From Streptococcus hyointestinalis (GTDB taxonomy: Bacteria > Bacillota > Bacilli > Lactobacillales > Streptococcaceae): 64,000 nucleotides of DNA. This document shows positions 42,753 through 52,605 of this stretch, piece by piece. The stretch covers positions 149,009 to 213,008 of the forward strand of contig NZ_UHFN01000002.1 in the NCBI RefSeq assembly GCF_900459405.1, given 5' to 3'. The position numbers were made by a program, and so were the translations under genes. The notes beneath the pieces were generated by a model. That model saw nothing but the letters and a program-made list of their open reading frames with translations. It did no database searches and was not told where the DNA came from. The number at the start of each line of letters is the position of its first letter. Positions within the stretch are counted from its first letter, which is position 1.

Positions 42753-43018
42753 TATGCTACCTGCCCTCCAGTTAAGTTATAATTAACAGATTTAGGAATA
42801 TAACTTGAATACCCACTTCCTTTAAGCGTAGTATTATTAGCATTCTTTCCAAAAACTTTATAATCAAAAGTATACTCTTTATTTTTAACGGTTTGGTTTT
42901 CAATTGATGCTTTTGCATGTGCTTTAATAATATCGGCAATCTGATCTATTGCTTCTTGTGGAAACCAAGAGTCAACATCGAGGACTGAGTCGTCTAAGAT
43001 AATTTCATTGTATGCCAT
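42752..43018 (-). CDS. Putative antitoxin of the TAC operon
   Basis: 88-residue protein between the ADP-ribosyltransferase-like toxin and the SecB-like chaperone, overlapping both neighbours by one base (TAATG and TAGTG). The N-terminal half is acidic and helical; the C-terminal 30 residues (GSGYSSYIPKSVNYN) are polar and could be the chaperone-addiction segment. No known DNA-binding motif. Its role is inferred from gene order and size. Confidence 0.6.
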   Translation of the reverse strand: MAYNEIILDDSVLDVDSWFPQEAIDQIADIIKAHAKASIENQTVKNKEYTFDYKVFGKNANNTTLKGSGYSSYIPKSVNYNLTGGQVA

Positions 43019-43605
43019 TATTTTACCTCCTTGGTTTCTTCCCAGTTAATTAGTTCCATATTTCTCAAGCAAAGTTCTCTTCCGTTTGGAAAGCTTGACA
43101 ATGTGTTTCTTGAAGAATAAAACGGTGTGTAGGTATCTTTTATAACAATATCGACTTTATTCTCTAAGAAATGCTGAACAAGATACTCTATGAATATACC
43201 GTCAATGTTTGCCCTATCCAGAATTTTTCCTTCTTTAAACGTTGTTAGTCTTTGTTCGACTCTTTGAACTAATTTATCACGAATTTCGCTAAACTTTTCA
43301 GCATTCTCAGGTTTGTTAAGGTCTAAAGGAAAAATATCACTTTCATCAATATCGAATAGAATAAGTGAAACTTTATTATCTTCATTCCTCCATCTATGTG
43401 CATATAGCTTGGCACATTGTTTACCATCAAACTTTGGTTTGTCACTATCTAGAAATAGATACAGTCCTTGTCCTAAGTCGTTTGGTAACCGCTGTCCTGA
43501 AGGAATTACAAAATCAGCTGTAATTTTGAAAGGAGTGACAATTACTTTTTGGTTATTAAGAATATCTTCTGCATTCTGTGGCGTTGTGCCATGATAACCT
43601 TTCAA
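43018..43605 (-). CDS. ADP-ribosyltransferase-like toxin (CmdT-like candidate)
   Basis: 195-residue protein. I start it at the TTG at 43605 (SD AAGGAG), which places GYHGTTPQNAEDIL at residues 3-16; this H-G-T plus helix is the first motif of ADP-ribosyltransferase folds. DLGQGLYLF follows near residue 45 as in DUF3990-type transferases. Downstream acidic residues (around RANIDGIFIEY) are candidates for the catalytic Glu. With an antitoxin and a SecB-like gene behind it, the layout resembles CmdTAC, an anti-phage system whose toxin ADP-ribosylates mRNA. Substrate here is unknown. Confidence 0.65.
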   Translation of the reverse strand: MKGYHGTTPQNAEDILNNQKVIVTPFKITADFVIPSGQRLPNDLGQGLYLFLDSDKPKFDGKQCAKLYAHRWRNEDNKVSLILFDIDESDIFPLDLNKPENAEKFSEIRDKLVQRVEQRLTTFKEGKILDRANIDGIFIEYLVQHFLENKVDIVIKDTYTPFYSSRNTLSSFPNGRELCLRNMELINWEETKEVK

Positions 43606-43620
43606 AATTTTCTCCTTACT

Positions 43621-43695
43621 AATCTTACACAAAATATGATAAGTGTACTTATATGTACACATGTAAGTATTTTTGTATGTACTCTTATATTTTAT
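43621..43695 (-). promoter_or_regulatory. Promoter/operator region of the TAC operon
   Basis: Several copies of a TGTAC-centred half-site (GTGTACTTATATGTACAC, ATGTAAGTA, TGTATGTACTC) flank a likely minus-strand -10 (CATATTTTG). Such repeats over a TA promoter suggest autoregulation. Confidence 0.5.
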
Positions 43696-43755
43696 TATTT
43701 TTCTAGTGAGATGTCAAAACAGAATTATAGAAAAATCAAAAAACTTGATAAAACA

Positions 43756-43786
43756 AAAAGGGAACTTCCGTTAAGATGTCCCTTTT
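43756..43786 (-). terminator. Terminator after the surface-exclusion gene
   Basis: Minus strand AAGGGACATC...GAAGTTCCCTTTTTG stem-loop with T-run. Confidence 0.65.
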
Positions 43787-43812
43787 GTCATAATTTAGAT
43801 TATGTAAACAAT

Positions 43813-46800
43813 TTACTCAGCTTTACGTTTCTTAGTGCCTGCTAAACCAAGAGTAAGTAACATCATACCAATTGCAATAGATACTACAGAGCCATCACCA
43901 TCGTTTGTAGATGGTAGGTATTGTTTACTTCCTGCAGCACTCTTACTTGCCCATGATGTAGCGTTAGTGCTTACTGGTACTTGCACACTTGCTCCGTTTT
44001 GAGTTTTCTTAGTAGCTGTAGTTGTCACACCTGTTGTTTGGATGTTACTTTGCTTAGTTGCATTGCCATCAACATAGCCTGTTACAACTCCGTTTTCATC
44101 GATTACAGGTACTGGGTTGCCACCATTAGCTTTAATCATTTCAAGGTCGTTCTTGATTTTTTCAAGACGTTGGGCTTCTGCTTGTGCTTCAAGGTAAGCC
44201 TTGTAAGCAGATACGATTTTAGTATTTTTTGCAGTGATGTCAGACTGTTTGGCTTTAAGAGCTTCGAGTTTAGCAACTTCTTCTTCAAGAGCTTTCTTAG
44301 AAGTTTCAAGTTTAGCTTGCGCTTCAGCTAGTTTAGCTTTAGCGTCAGCAAGAAGAGCTGGAGCGTTCTTAAGGTCGCTAAGTGTTTGTTTAGCTTCAGC
44401 AAGGTTGTTTTGAGCTGTTGCTACACCTGCTTTAGCAGTTTCAACGTAAGCTGTGGCAGTTGCGAGTTCTGCTTTAAGAGTATCAAGTTTAACGAGAGCT
44501 TCATCAAGAACTTTTTGTGCTTTAGCTTGACTTTCTTGTTTATCTGCAAGGTTCGCTTTAGCTGCTTCAAGAGCTTGTTGTTTCGTCTTAACATCAGCGG
44601 TCAAGTTAGCGAGGGCTTGGTTAGCTTGTTTAAGGGTTTCTAAGTCTGCAGCCAATTTTGCTTGTGCGTTAGCAAGAGCAGTTTGGGCACTAGGTAGAAG
44701 TTCTTGAGAGCTTTCAAGACTAGCTAGATTAGCTTTAGCGGTTATAAGATTGTTTTGTGCTGTTGTTGCATTTGCTTGAGCAGTAGCTAGTTTAGATTTA
44801 GCGTCAGCAAGTTCGTTTTCAGCTTGTTCTTGCGCTGCTTGTTTTTGAGTTAGTGTAGCCCTGGCAGCTGTTAAAGCTGCTTGCTTAGTCTTAACATCAG
44901 CGGTCAAGTTAGCAAGCGCTTGGTTAGTACTTGCAAGAGCTTTTAGGTCAGTAGCCAATTGCGCTTTAGCTTCATCAAGTTTAGCTTGAGCAGTTGGTGT
45001 TTGTTCTGGGGTAGCTTTAGCAGCTGCAAGCGATGTTTGAGCACTTGTGAGGGTTGCGACTGCATTATCGTAGTCTGTTTGCGCTTCACGAAGTGCAGTT
45101 TGCGCTTGGTTATTAGCTAGAGTTGCTGACGTAAGTTGAGATTGCTCTGTTACTAATGTTGACTTAGCAGTAGCTAGCTCAGCTTTTAGGTCTCGTGATG
45201 AGAGATTATCAGAGGTGTTGAATTTAGAATTATTAAGAACATTTTCGTCCTCGACACCGATGATGTGAACATTTACAATATAGCTAGAAAGACTTCCTAG
45301 ACTGACACTATATGAGGATAAATCTACCCCAGAATACTTACTATTTCTACTTACACCTGTTATTGATGTAGAATGACCCCAAGAGGAAGCTGCATCATTT
45401 CCTAACATCTGAAGAAGTGAATTATAAATACGTTTTTTCACTTCAGCCATGTTTGTAGAAACGCTGCTAATCGGTGAGAGACTTGATGCTAGGTTTTCAT
45501 AGTATTGTCCTCCGCCGTTTAATCCACTATTAGAGGCAATTGATTTTATAGCATTAACATCATGACCGGTTGAGCTAGAGAATGAATTCCACTTATCTGT
45601 AGAGTATGCTGCTGCAATTTCATCTGCGAATTTGATTGCACTTTCGTTTGCAACAACCTCGGTTGTACCGAATGCTTTACGTAATTGATTAAGCAGGTCT
45701 ACGGTAAAGAGTGTAATATCCTCACGTTGTGCTTGTGTAAGATTATTGACATCGCTGATAATTTCATTCTCATCTGCTGTGTTTGTTTTGTATGAGTTGT
45801 TAGAAATTAGTTGTTTTCCTAATTGTGAAAGGAGAGCACTTCCAGCAGTTGATTTTTTAGCATAGTAATTCTTTAATGCTTCAACATAGCCTTCTGGCAA
45901 AGTAATGCTGTTTGCATTTGCAATCTCACTTTCAAGACCAGCAACTACAACTTGTGCTTTCTCAACATCAGCTTGTTCTGCTTCTACTTTGGCAGCGGTA
46001 TTGGTAGCTGTGCTTGTTGTGCTATCAAGAGCAGTTTTGGCTTTTGTAGCTACATTTTCAGCTGTAGTGACATCCGCTTGTGCGTTATCAATAGTGTTTT
46101 GACGTGCCACATCTGCTGCTTTAGCATTTGTTAGGTTTGTTTCAGCATTTCTTACAGCTTCTTTATCAGCGCTCACAGCACTTTGAGCTTCTTGTTGCGC
46201 TTTTACGATTTCTGCTTGTCCAGTACCATCAAGCACCGCTTGTGCTTGGTCTACAGCTGTTTGAGCATTAGCTGTTTCGCTCTTAGCTTGTTCAGCTTTT
46301 GTTTGTCCCTTATTAGTTGCTTCGGTTGCAGTTTTTAGCACTTTTTCAGCATTAGTATTAGCTGTTTCAGCTGTAGTGACTTTGGCTTGTGCTTCTTCAA
46401 TTGCTTTTTGTCGAGCTTCATCAGCTGCTTTAGCACTTGTTACGTTATCCTCCGCTTGACTTACAGCTTTTTTATCTGCATTCACTGCATTTTTAGCGTT
46501 TTCTTGAGCTTTAACCACTTCAGCTTGTCCTGTGCCGTTCAGTACAGATTGAGCATTATTTACAGCTGCTTGCGCATTTTCTGTTACAGCTTTTGTTTGG
46601 TTTACGGTGGTTTCTGCATTTGCTACTACCGTTTCTTGAGCATTAACTTTGTCTTGTGCTGCACTCTGCGCCTTTTCAGCTGTAGTGACGTTATTTTCTG
46701 CGTTTGCTACAGCTACTTCAGCTGTTGTTACATTAGTTTCAGCTTTGGCGATGTTTTCAGCTGTTGCGTTATTAGCATTTTCTTGTGCTTTATCAACTGC

Positions 46801-47109
46801 TGACTGAGCATTGCTTACCGCTGCTTGGTCGTTATTGACTTGTGTTTGAGTATTTGACACAGCTGTTTCTTGTTGAGCTACTTCTTTATTGATAGCTTCA
46901 ATTTCTGCGTTAGATTTAGCCACATCATCAGCTGTTGGTGTTGTAGAGCTTGCTACTTCTTTAGTAGTTGCTTCTGCGTTAGCAACCACCGAGGTTGATT
47001 GTTCTGTCACATCTGCGTTTGTGACTTCATCTGCGCTTACACCAACTGCTCCACTAACCAATGACAATCCTGCTACAGCACTTACTGCAACTTTTTTCTT
47101 TTTATCCAT
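43813..47109 (-). CDS. LPxTG surface exclusion protein (Sec10/PgrA family)
   Basis: 1098-residue cell-wall protein. Signal peptide residues 1-27 (cleaved after GVSA). Residues about 65-385 and 670-1000 are long Ala/Gln/Lys coiled coils with repeats (TAENVATKAKTA, ANLTADVKTKQQAL). Between them (about 395-640) lies a Sec10/PgrA domain (LPEGYVEALKNYYAKKS, then RKAFGTTEV, then WGHSTSITGVS). It ends LPSTNDG, hydrophobic helix, KKRKAE, a sortase anchor with Asn in place of Gly. In pheromone plasmids the homologue PrgA reduces redundant mating with cells that already hold the plasmid. Its promoter resembles tnpB promoters. Confidence 0.85.
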   Translation of the reverse strand: MDKKKKVAVSAVAGLSLVSGAVGVSADEVTNADVTEQSTSVVANAEATTKEVASSTTPTADDVAKSNAEIEAINKEVAQQETAVSNTQTQVNNDQAAVSNAQSAVDKAQENANNATAENIAKAETNVTTAEVAVANAENNVTTAEKAQSAAQDKVNAQETVVANAETTVNQTKAVTENAQAAVNNAQSVLNGTGQAEVVKAQENAKNAVNADKKAVSQAEDNVTSAKAADEARQKAIEEAQAKVTTAETANTNAEKVLKTATEATNKGQTKAEQAKSETANAQTAVDQAQAVLDGTGQAEIVKAQQEAQSAVSADKEAVRNAETNLTNAKAADVARQNTIDNAQADVTTAENVATKAKTALDSTTSTATNTAAKVEAEQADVEKAQVVVAGLESEIANANSITLPEGYVEALKNYYAKKSTAGSALLSQLGKQLISNNSYKTNTADENEIISDVNNLTQAQREDITLFTVDLLNQLRKAFGTTEVVANESAIKFADEIAAAYSTDKWNSFSSSTGHDVNAIKSIASNSGLNGGGQYYENLASSLSPISSVSTNMAEVKKRIYNSLLQMLGNDAASSWGHSTSITGVSRNSKYSGVDLSSYSVSLGSLSSYIVNVHIIGVEDENVLNNSKFNTSDNLSSRDLKAELATAKSTLVTEQSQLTSATLANNQAQTALREAQTDYDNAVATLTSAQTSLAAAKATPEQTPTAQAKLDEAKAQLATDLKALASTNQALANLTADVKTKQAALTAARATLTQKQAAQEQAENELADAKSKLATAQANATTAQNNLITAKANLASLESSQELLPSAQTALANAQAKLAADLETLKQANQALANLTADVKTKQQALEAAKANLADKQESQAKAQKVLDEALVKLDTLKAELATATAYVETAKAGVATAQNNLAEAKQTLSDLKNAPALLADAKAKLAEAQAKLETSKKALEEEVAKLEALKAKQSDITAKNTKIVSAYKAYLEAQAEAQRLEKIKNDLEMIKANGGNPVPVIDENGVVTGYVDGNATKQSNIQTTGVTTTATKKTQNGASVQVPVSTNATSWASKSAAGSKQYLPSTNDGDGSVVSIAIGMMLLTLGLAGTKKRKAE

Positions 47110-47182
47110 AAAAATACCTGCTTCCTTTTTATTTTTCCTTTTTGTGGTTCTTCTTTCCTTTTAGGATACTACTATTATATCA

Positions 47183-47245
47183 CTAGTTACCTAATTCTCC
47201 AAAGCGTCTGGAAGATACTATATTACTAAGTTTCGTTTTAATATC
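47183..47245 (-). promoter_or_regulatory. Promoter resembling tnpB promoters, upstream of the surface exclusion gene
   Basis: Minus strand ATAGTATCTTCCAGACGCTT, TTGGAG, about 18 bp, GATATAATAG. It aligns with the relic at 42.1 kb and with the promoter of element 1. It probably derives from an element left end. Confidence 0.55.
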
Positions 47246-47296
47246 TGCTTTTAGTTGATAAAACTGATACTATATTATTTTATGAGACATCAGAGA

Positions 47297-47330
47297 GAAC
47301 TACGCGGTGCTTTAGTGACGTGTAGTTCAC
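47297..47330 (+). mobile_element. Right-end-like relic of a tnpB element
   Basis: GCGGTGCTTTAGTGACGTG then TAGTTCAC, nearly the right end of element 1, but no tnpB gene is adjacent. Confidence 0.5.
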
Positions 47331-47379
47331 TTGCCTTTTTTATATAATTTCTCCTAACTATCTCTCAACTTATACATTA

Positions 47380-47412
47380 ACAACAAAAAAGGAAAGCCTT
47401 GTGGCTCTCCTT
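47380..47412 (-). terminator. Terminator after the adhesin gene
   Basis: Minus strand GGAGAGCC-ACAA-GGCTTTCC stem followed by six T residues. Confidence 0.8.
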
Positions 47413-47432
47413 TAGTAAGGCTTAGCTAAGAA

Positions 47433-50400
47433 TTAGTTATGTCCTTTTTTCTTTTTACCAGTGTAGGCAAGACCAAGGATAGAAAGGGCTGCAACACCAA
47501 ATCCTGCAACTGCAGAGGCTGTACCGTCTTTTTCACCAGTTTCAGGAAGAAGAGCTGCTTTTTGTACAGGAACGTCTTCGGCTGGTGTAGGCGTTACAGG
47601 TGTGCTTGGGGTTTCAGGTGTAGGTGTTGTTGGTGTTTCTGGAGTTGGTACTGGAGTATGAGTTACTACAGTGTTAGACTCAACAACGTAATCATTGATA
47701 ACAACTTCAAATTTGTTTTCAACGTTATCACCGTAAGCGATTCGTGTAACTTGCATGTAGATAACTGGATCAAAGAGGTTATCAGCTGAAACTTTGAGAG
47801 AAGCAAGGAAATCAGGGTTGAATGAGTATGATACAGAAGTAATTGTACCATCTTCATTACGAACGACATTTTGAGTAACAAAGCGAGTGATTTCATCACC
47901 TACGTTGATGATAGTACCATCTTTAAGTTCCAGTTTTTGTTGAGCGAAGGCATAGAATACACCGTCATAGCGATCATGTGTTTCATCAAAGTCATCGTTG
48001 ATAACATACTTGACAAGTCCGCCTTCGACATTTGTTGCAATAGCTGGACCATCAAGTTCGTAAGGGAACACTTGATTAAGCGCTACAACACCATTAGCAA
48101 GAGATTTGCTTGAACCTACAGCTTCTACAGCGTCTTTAAGAGCTTCAAGTTTAGGGATGTTGTTTTCTACGATATTTCCATCATATCCATTACCAAATGC
48201 GATTTGAGACACATGGTTCTTGAATGTGCCAGTGTAGTCACCAGTAATAACTGGAAGTGTAACGTAGAATGATGTACCTGTCTTAATGTACTTGTTGTAG
48301 AAGGCAGTATAGTCACCATCTTTAGGAACTACTGCTACAAAGTTACCATCCACTTTAGTCCCAGATTTAGAGAGCATAGTTTGCAATTCTGCTGGTGCTG
48401 CATCAATTGAGTTGTAGTATTTAACAGTAAGGTCAGTTTGGACAGAACCATCTGCAATGGTTACAACGGCATTATCAACATCAAGGGTAACAGTGTTATC
48501 TTCAATATCGTCAATCAAGGCAAATCCTTTAGCAATATCCGCAGCAGTTGCTGTCATACCTTTGAATTGGTCAGCGTCGTATGTTGCAGTGTAGTAAACC
48601 TTAGAATTAGGGAGAATAGTTACACCGTCAATTTGTTGACCATCTTTGTTGTAGATATGCTTAACTGGAGAGATAGTATTGTCGTTTGGAGTTGGTGTTT
48701 CAGGTTTTGGAGTTACACGTTTGTAAACGTAAGTAATTTCAGTTGTGCCTTCGGTTACTTTACCTGTTTCGTCACCAATTGTCTTAGTAGGAACAAGAGA
48801 GTATTCAATGCCATCTTCAGTCTTGATAGTCGTTGGCTTGTGGTCTGTTGTATCATAGTCAGAACCAGTTGGAACATTTTCAGAATCAACGACATCGTTT
48901 GAGATTGTTTCTCCGTCCTCGTTAATATAATGAACCACTACATTACCTTTACCTTCTTCTTGTTCGACTTCTTTATAGAAGTAATCAACGTAAGTTGTAC
49001 CGTCAGTTACTTTACCTTGTTCGTTACCAACTACTTTAGAAGTAATCTTGTACAATTTACCATTGTATGCGATTGTTTCTTGTTTTTGGTCGGTAGTATC
49101 ATAAGAAGTACCAACTTTAGCGTCTTCAAGGTCGATTTGGTTAGGTGCAATCTTAACGTTTGTACCTTCTTCAAAGTAGCGAACCACTACGTTACCGTTG
49201 TAAGTACGAACATCACTACCCGGTGTATAAACAACCACTGTATTAGAAGTTTTCTTGTAGGTGCTTGTTTTACCGTTAGGAGTTACGTTACCTTTATCAT
49301 CACGGATAACAGTATCTGCTGTTGTAACTGTAGTTGTGAAAGTATTCTTATAGGTTGCTGCGTCATTATCAACTGTACCGATGACAGTTACAAGTGGCAC
49401 ATCGTAAGTCTTAGTCAAGTCAGCATTCATTGCGTACAATGTATCAGCTGTTGCTGTAGCAAGCAATGTGCGTGTTTCAGCATTGTATGATAGAGTGTAA
49501 GCTGGTGAGGCTGCCGCAGTTGCTTGTAAGTCAAGAGTGAACCCTGATGGTAGAGCGTCAGACATATTGTAACCAACTGTATAGTCACGTGCAGCCTTCA
49601 ACGACTCGTTAGAGAGTTTCCAATCAACAGTAGAACCTTTAGATACTAATTGTTTGTTGATGTCAACATTTTCAGTATTTGTTACTGACTTAGTATTTGA
49701 TGGTGTTTGTTTCACTTGTACAGGGTGAACTGATGTAGCAATAACAACGTCGTGCGTGTTAGCAGTCATTGTAATAGCATGTGTTTCAGCGCCGACTGTT
49801 ACATCATGTGTTTCAGCATTAACGACAATATTCTTAGCTTCTGCTTCTTGAAGTGGTTTAGGAGTTGGTTTCTCTGGTTCTGGGTTGTCAACATTGACAG
49901 TCTTGTATTCTGCTTCTTCTAAAGGTTTTGGTGTTGGTTTCTCTGGTTCTGGGTTGTCAACATTGAGAGTGTAAGCCACAGCTTCAGTTGTAGGGGTTGG
50001 TTTCGGTTCATCAACGTATACTGTATCTGTTTCTGGTGGGGTTGGGGGGATAAGCCCCTCTACTTTTGCTGCAGTACCAAAGAGTAAGAACTCAACGAAT
50101 TGGTCACTAGCTTTATCGTTTGTTCCTGGTTTTCCATCTTCTTGCAAACTAGATGTGTGAATATAATTTAAATGGTCGGACACACCGTATGCGATATAAG
50201 TTCCAAGAGGTGCAGAGCTAAGAGAATTAGCACCAAGATCTGTTGGAGCTAGCAAACCATATTGAGATTGTGATAAACCTGATGTAGATGGGGTGTACAT
50301 GCTTGTGTCACCATCGCCAAAGGAAATTTCAGAAGCTTGCGCCCAGTCAACGTCACCTACAATAAATGCCGTGAGTGCCTTAACTGCGTTACCATTTTGG

Positions 50401-52574
50401 TCTACAAATTTAAAGTCTAGTCCAATACGTGAAAAGTTTTTATAGTCGAAAGCGAGTGAGTTATACTCATCTCCATCGTCTTGGTAACCTACTGTGAAGT
50501 AGCTAGGATTTGTATTTTTCTTTTCTACTTTAGTAACAGTAACAACCGCATTCAAGATTGTACCATCAGTAGTTTTCCCAATGTTGGTGATTGTGAAAGT
50601 ATCACCTTCGTCAACATTTGAAACAACATAAACTCCTTTAACCGCACTAGTGATGGTTGTTCCATCAGGTGTACCTGCATCGAAACTTGAAATATCTACA
50701 CCATTACCATTGGTAACTGTAGTAGATCCAACTTTAAAGCCAAGCGTATCTGTAGCTTTTACAGATGTGTCTGTGCCTTTGTATACAGCAGTTAAACCAG
50801 CATAGTAATCTTTGCCAGTAACGCTGTCATTTACAGAACCAACTAAAGATACTTTAGAAGCCGTATTGTTTGATAGGACACCTTGAGCTTCATAAGCAGC
50901 TACCTGTTTATTGTATTCATCTAATTTAGTATTGTACTCAGATAGTTTTGATGCGTTTTCAGCGTCGACTTCTTTCTTAGCTTCATCATAAGCTTTTTGA
51001 GCTTCATCATTAGCTTTGTTGATTTCAGCATTCTTAGCCACTACTTTAGCAATTTCATTAGCAATTTCTTTTGCTTTTGCACTAGCTTCGCTTGCAGAAA
51101 CAGTCACGGTTCCACCGTCTTTGACAGTAGTTCCTGCAGCAGTCGCTGCCGCTGCTGCATTAGTAATAGTTGCGTTTGCTGATGTAACGGTTGCTTTGTT
51201 AGCTTCATAAGCCTTAACTTTTTCTTCGTATTCTTTTTGAGCATCTTCGTTAGCTTTAGTGATGTCCTTGTTTTTAGCTACAGTGTTTGCAATAGCTGTT
51301 GCGATTTCATTAGCTTTAGCTGTAGCTTCGCTAGCAGATACAGTCACTGCACCGGTATTTTTAACAGTAGTTCCTGCAGCTGTTGCGATTGTTACAGCAT
51401 TAGAAATAACTTCGTTTGCTGATGTTGCGGTAGCTTTATTAGCTTCATAGGTTTTAACCTTTTCTTCGTAATCCTTTTGCGCTTCTTCATTAGCTTTAGT
51501 GATTTCACCATTCTTAGAAATTACGTTAGCAATGTTATTAACAATCTCATTCGCTTTGTTTTGAGCTTCATCAGCAGAAACTGTCACAGTACCAGTGTTA
51601 TTTACTGTAGTACCTGCTGTAGCTGCTTTAAGTTTAGCGTCATCAATTGTCTTGTTAGCTGCATTCTGAGCTTTTTCAGCGTTAGAGAGTGTTTCAAGTT
51701 GAGCTTTCAAGTCAGCAAGGGCTTTTTGAACATCTGATGTTGTAGTTGTAGCACCAGTAGTAATGTTAAGTCCAGACTTCTTAGCTTCAGCAACTGCTAG
51801 AGCAAGAGCGCTATCAATTTGGCGTTGAGTGTCACGAGCAGTGTTAAGTGCTGCAACCTGTTTTGTCAAATCTTCGATAGCTTTCTTAGCGTCTGAATAA
51901 GAAACACCTTCTGTTACTGAAACAGAAACACCAGCATCCTTAGCAGTTGATACTGCTTGAGGAAGAGTAGCTGAAATTTCTTTTTGAGCTTCAGTTGCGG
52001 TTTCAAGATTAGCTGCTTGCTTGTTAGCGTCTGCTACAGCTGCAGCGTTGTCATCTTTATAAGTGACCGTTTCAGTAGGTGTTACATTAACACCAGCGTC
52101 TTTAGCAGTGCTTTCGGCGTTTGTTACTGTTTGGTCTACTTCTTTTTGAGTTTCAGTCGCTGCTTCAACTTTTTCTTCTTGTTGAGCAAGGTCAGCGTCA
52201 GCTTGTGACTTTTCTTCATAAGTGACTGTATTGTCCTTTGCTACTTCAACACCTGTGTTTTGTGCAGCTGTCACAGCAGAGTCAAGAGAAGAACTTTGAA
52301 CTGGTGTAGTGATTGAACCTTCTTGAGCACCTGCCGATGCTTGTTGTGAAAGGTTAGCGTCACTTGTTGTTTCTTGTGCAGAAACAAGGTTAGTTGCTGC
52401 GTTGTCTGTTGTTTGTGTAGCTGTTACTTCGTCAGCAGATACATTTGCTGTAGCAAAAACGACTGTTCCTGCTAGGACAACACCAGAAGCCAAACCGAGT
52501 TTGGTTTTACGAAGGTATCCACGTCCTTTGTAAGTAGCTTTAGCTTCATTAAGAGTTGTTACTTTATTTCCCAT
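47433..52574 (-). CDS. Antigen I/II-type LPxTG adhesin
   Basis: 1713-residue cell-wall adhesin. Signal peptide about residues 1-48; Ala-rich heptad repeats about 90-560 with recurring units (TIAAAGTTVKNTGAVTVSA); a GbpC/Spa-like variable domain about 570-870 (SRIGLDFKFVDQNGNAV, GTYIAYGVSDHLNYIH); a proline-rich stretch (PEPEKPTPKPLEEAE, repeated); two MucBP-like repeats (NVVVRYFEEGTNV, NVVVHYINEDGE); an antigen I/II C-terminal domain; LPETG, hydrophobic helix and KKKKGHN. It should bind host glycoproteins and other cells and may promote mating aggregates. The short 31-bp gap to the upstream gene suggests one transcript. Confidence 0.9.
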   Translation of the reverse strand: MGNKVTTLNEAKATYKGRGYLRKTKLGLASGVVLAGTVVFATANVSADEVTATQTTDNAATNLVSAQETTSDANLSQQASAGAQEGSITTPVQSSSLDSAVTAAQNTGVEVAKDNTVTYEEKSQADADLAQQEEKVEAATETQKEVDQTVTNAESTAKDAGVNVTPTETVTYKDDNAAAVADANKQAANLETATEAQKEISATLPQAVSTAKDAGVSVSVTEGVSYSDAKKAIEDLTKQVAALNTARDTQRQIDSALALAVAEAKKSGLNITTGATTTTSDVQKALADLKAQLETLSNAEKAQNAANKTIDDAKLKAATAGTTVNNTGTVTVSADEAQNKANEIVNNIANVISKNGEITKANEEAQKDYEEKVKTYEANKATATSANEVISNAVTIATAAGTTVKNTGAVTVSASEATAKANEIATAIANTVAKNKDITKANEDAQKEYEEKVKAYEANKATVTSANATITNAAAAATAAGTTVKDGGTVTVSASEASAKAKEIANEIAKVVAKNAEINKANDEAQKAYDEAKKEVDAENASKLSEYNTKLDEYNKQVAAYEAQGVLSNNTASKVSLVGSVNDSVTGKDYYAGLTAVYKGTDTSVKATDTLGFKVGSTTVTNGNGVDISSFDAGTPDGTTITSAVKGVYVVSNVDEGDTFTITNIGKTTDGTILNAVVTVTKVEKKNTNPSYFTVGYQDDGDEYNSLAFDYKNFSRIGLDFKFVDQNGNAVKALTAFIVGDVDWAQASEISFGDGDTSMYTPSTSGLSQSQYGLLAPTDLGANSLSSAPLGTYIAYGVSDHLNYIHTSSLQEDGKPGTNDKASDQFVEFLLFGTAAKVEGLIPPTPPETDTVYVDEPKPTPTTEAVAYTLNVDNPEPEKPTPKPLEEAEYKTVNVDNPEPEKPTPKPLQEAEAKNIVVNAETHDVTVGAETHAITMTANTHDVVIATSVHPVQVKQTPSNTKSVTNTENVDINKQLVSKGSTVDWKLSNESLKAARDYTVGYNMSDALPSGFTLDLQATAAASPAYTLSYNAETRTLLATATADTLYAMNADLTKTYDVPLVTVIGTVDNDAATYKNTFTTTVTTADTVIRDDKGNVTPNGKTSTYKKTSNTVVVYTPGSDVRTYNGNVVVRYFEEGTNVKIAPNQIDLEDAKVGTSYDTTDQKQETIAYNGKLYKITSKVVGNEQGKVTDGTTYVDYFYKEVEQEEGKGNVVVHYINEDGETISNDVVDSENVPTGSDYDTTDHKPTTIKTEDGIEYSLVPTKTIGDETGKVTEGTTEITYVYKRVTPKPETPTPNDNTISPVKHIYNKDGQQIDGVTILPNSKVYYTATYDADQFKGMTATAADIAKGFALIDDIEDNTVTLDVDNAVVTIADGSVQTDLTVKYYNSIDAAPAELQTMLSKSGTKVDGNFVAVVPKDGDYTAFYNKYIKTGTSFYVTLPVITGDYTGTFKNHVSQIAFGNGYDGNIVENNIPKLEALKDAVEAVGSSKSLANGVVALNQVFPYELDGPAIATNVEGGLVKYVINDDFDETHDRYDGVFYAFAQQKLELKDGTIINVGDEITRFVTQNVVRNEDGTITSVSYSFNPDFLASLKVSADNLFDPVIYMQVTRIAYGDNVENKFEVVINDYVVESNTVVTHTPVPTPETPTTPTPETPSTPVTPTPAEDVPVQKAALLPETGEKDGTASAVAGFGVAALSILGLAYTGKKKKGHN

Positions 52575-52605
52575 AAAAATTTTTATCCTTTTTCTTTTTT
52601 ATTGA

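Noticed and set aside
47439-52208. Many antisense ORFs inside the two large surface-protein genes
   Set aside because: They mirror the Ala/Thr-rich repeats in other frames, are Cys/Ser-rich in an unnatural way, and lack SDs.
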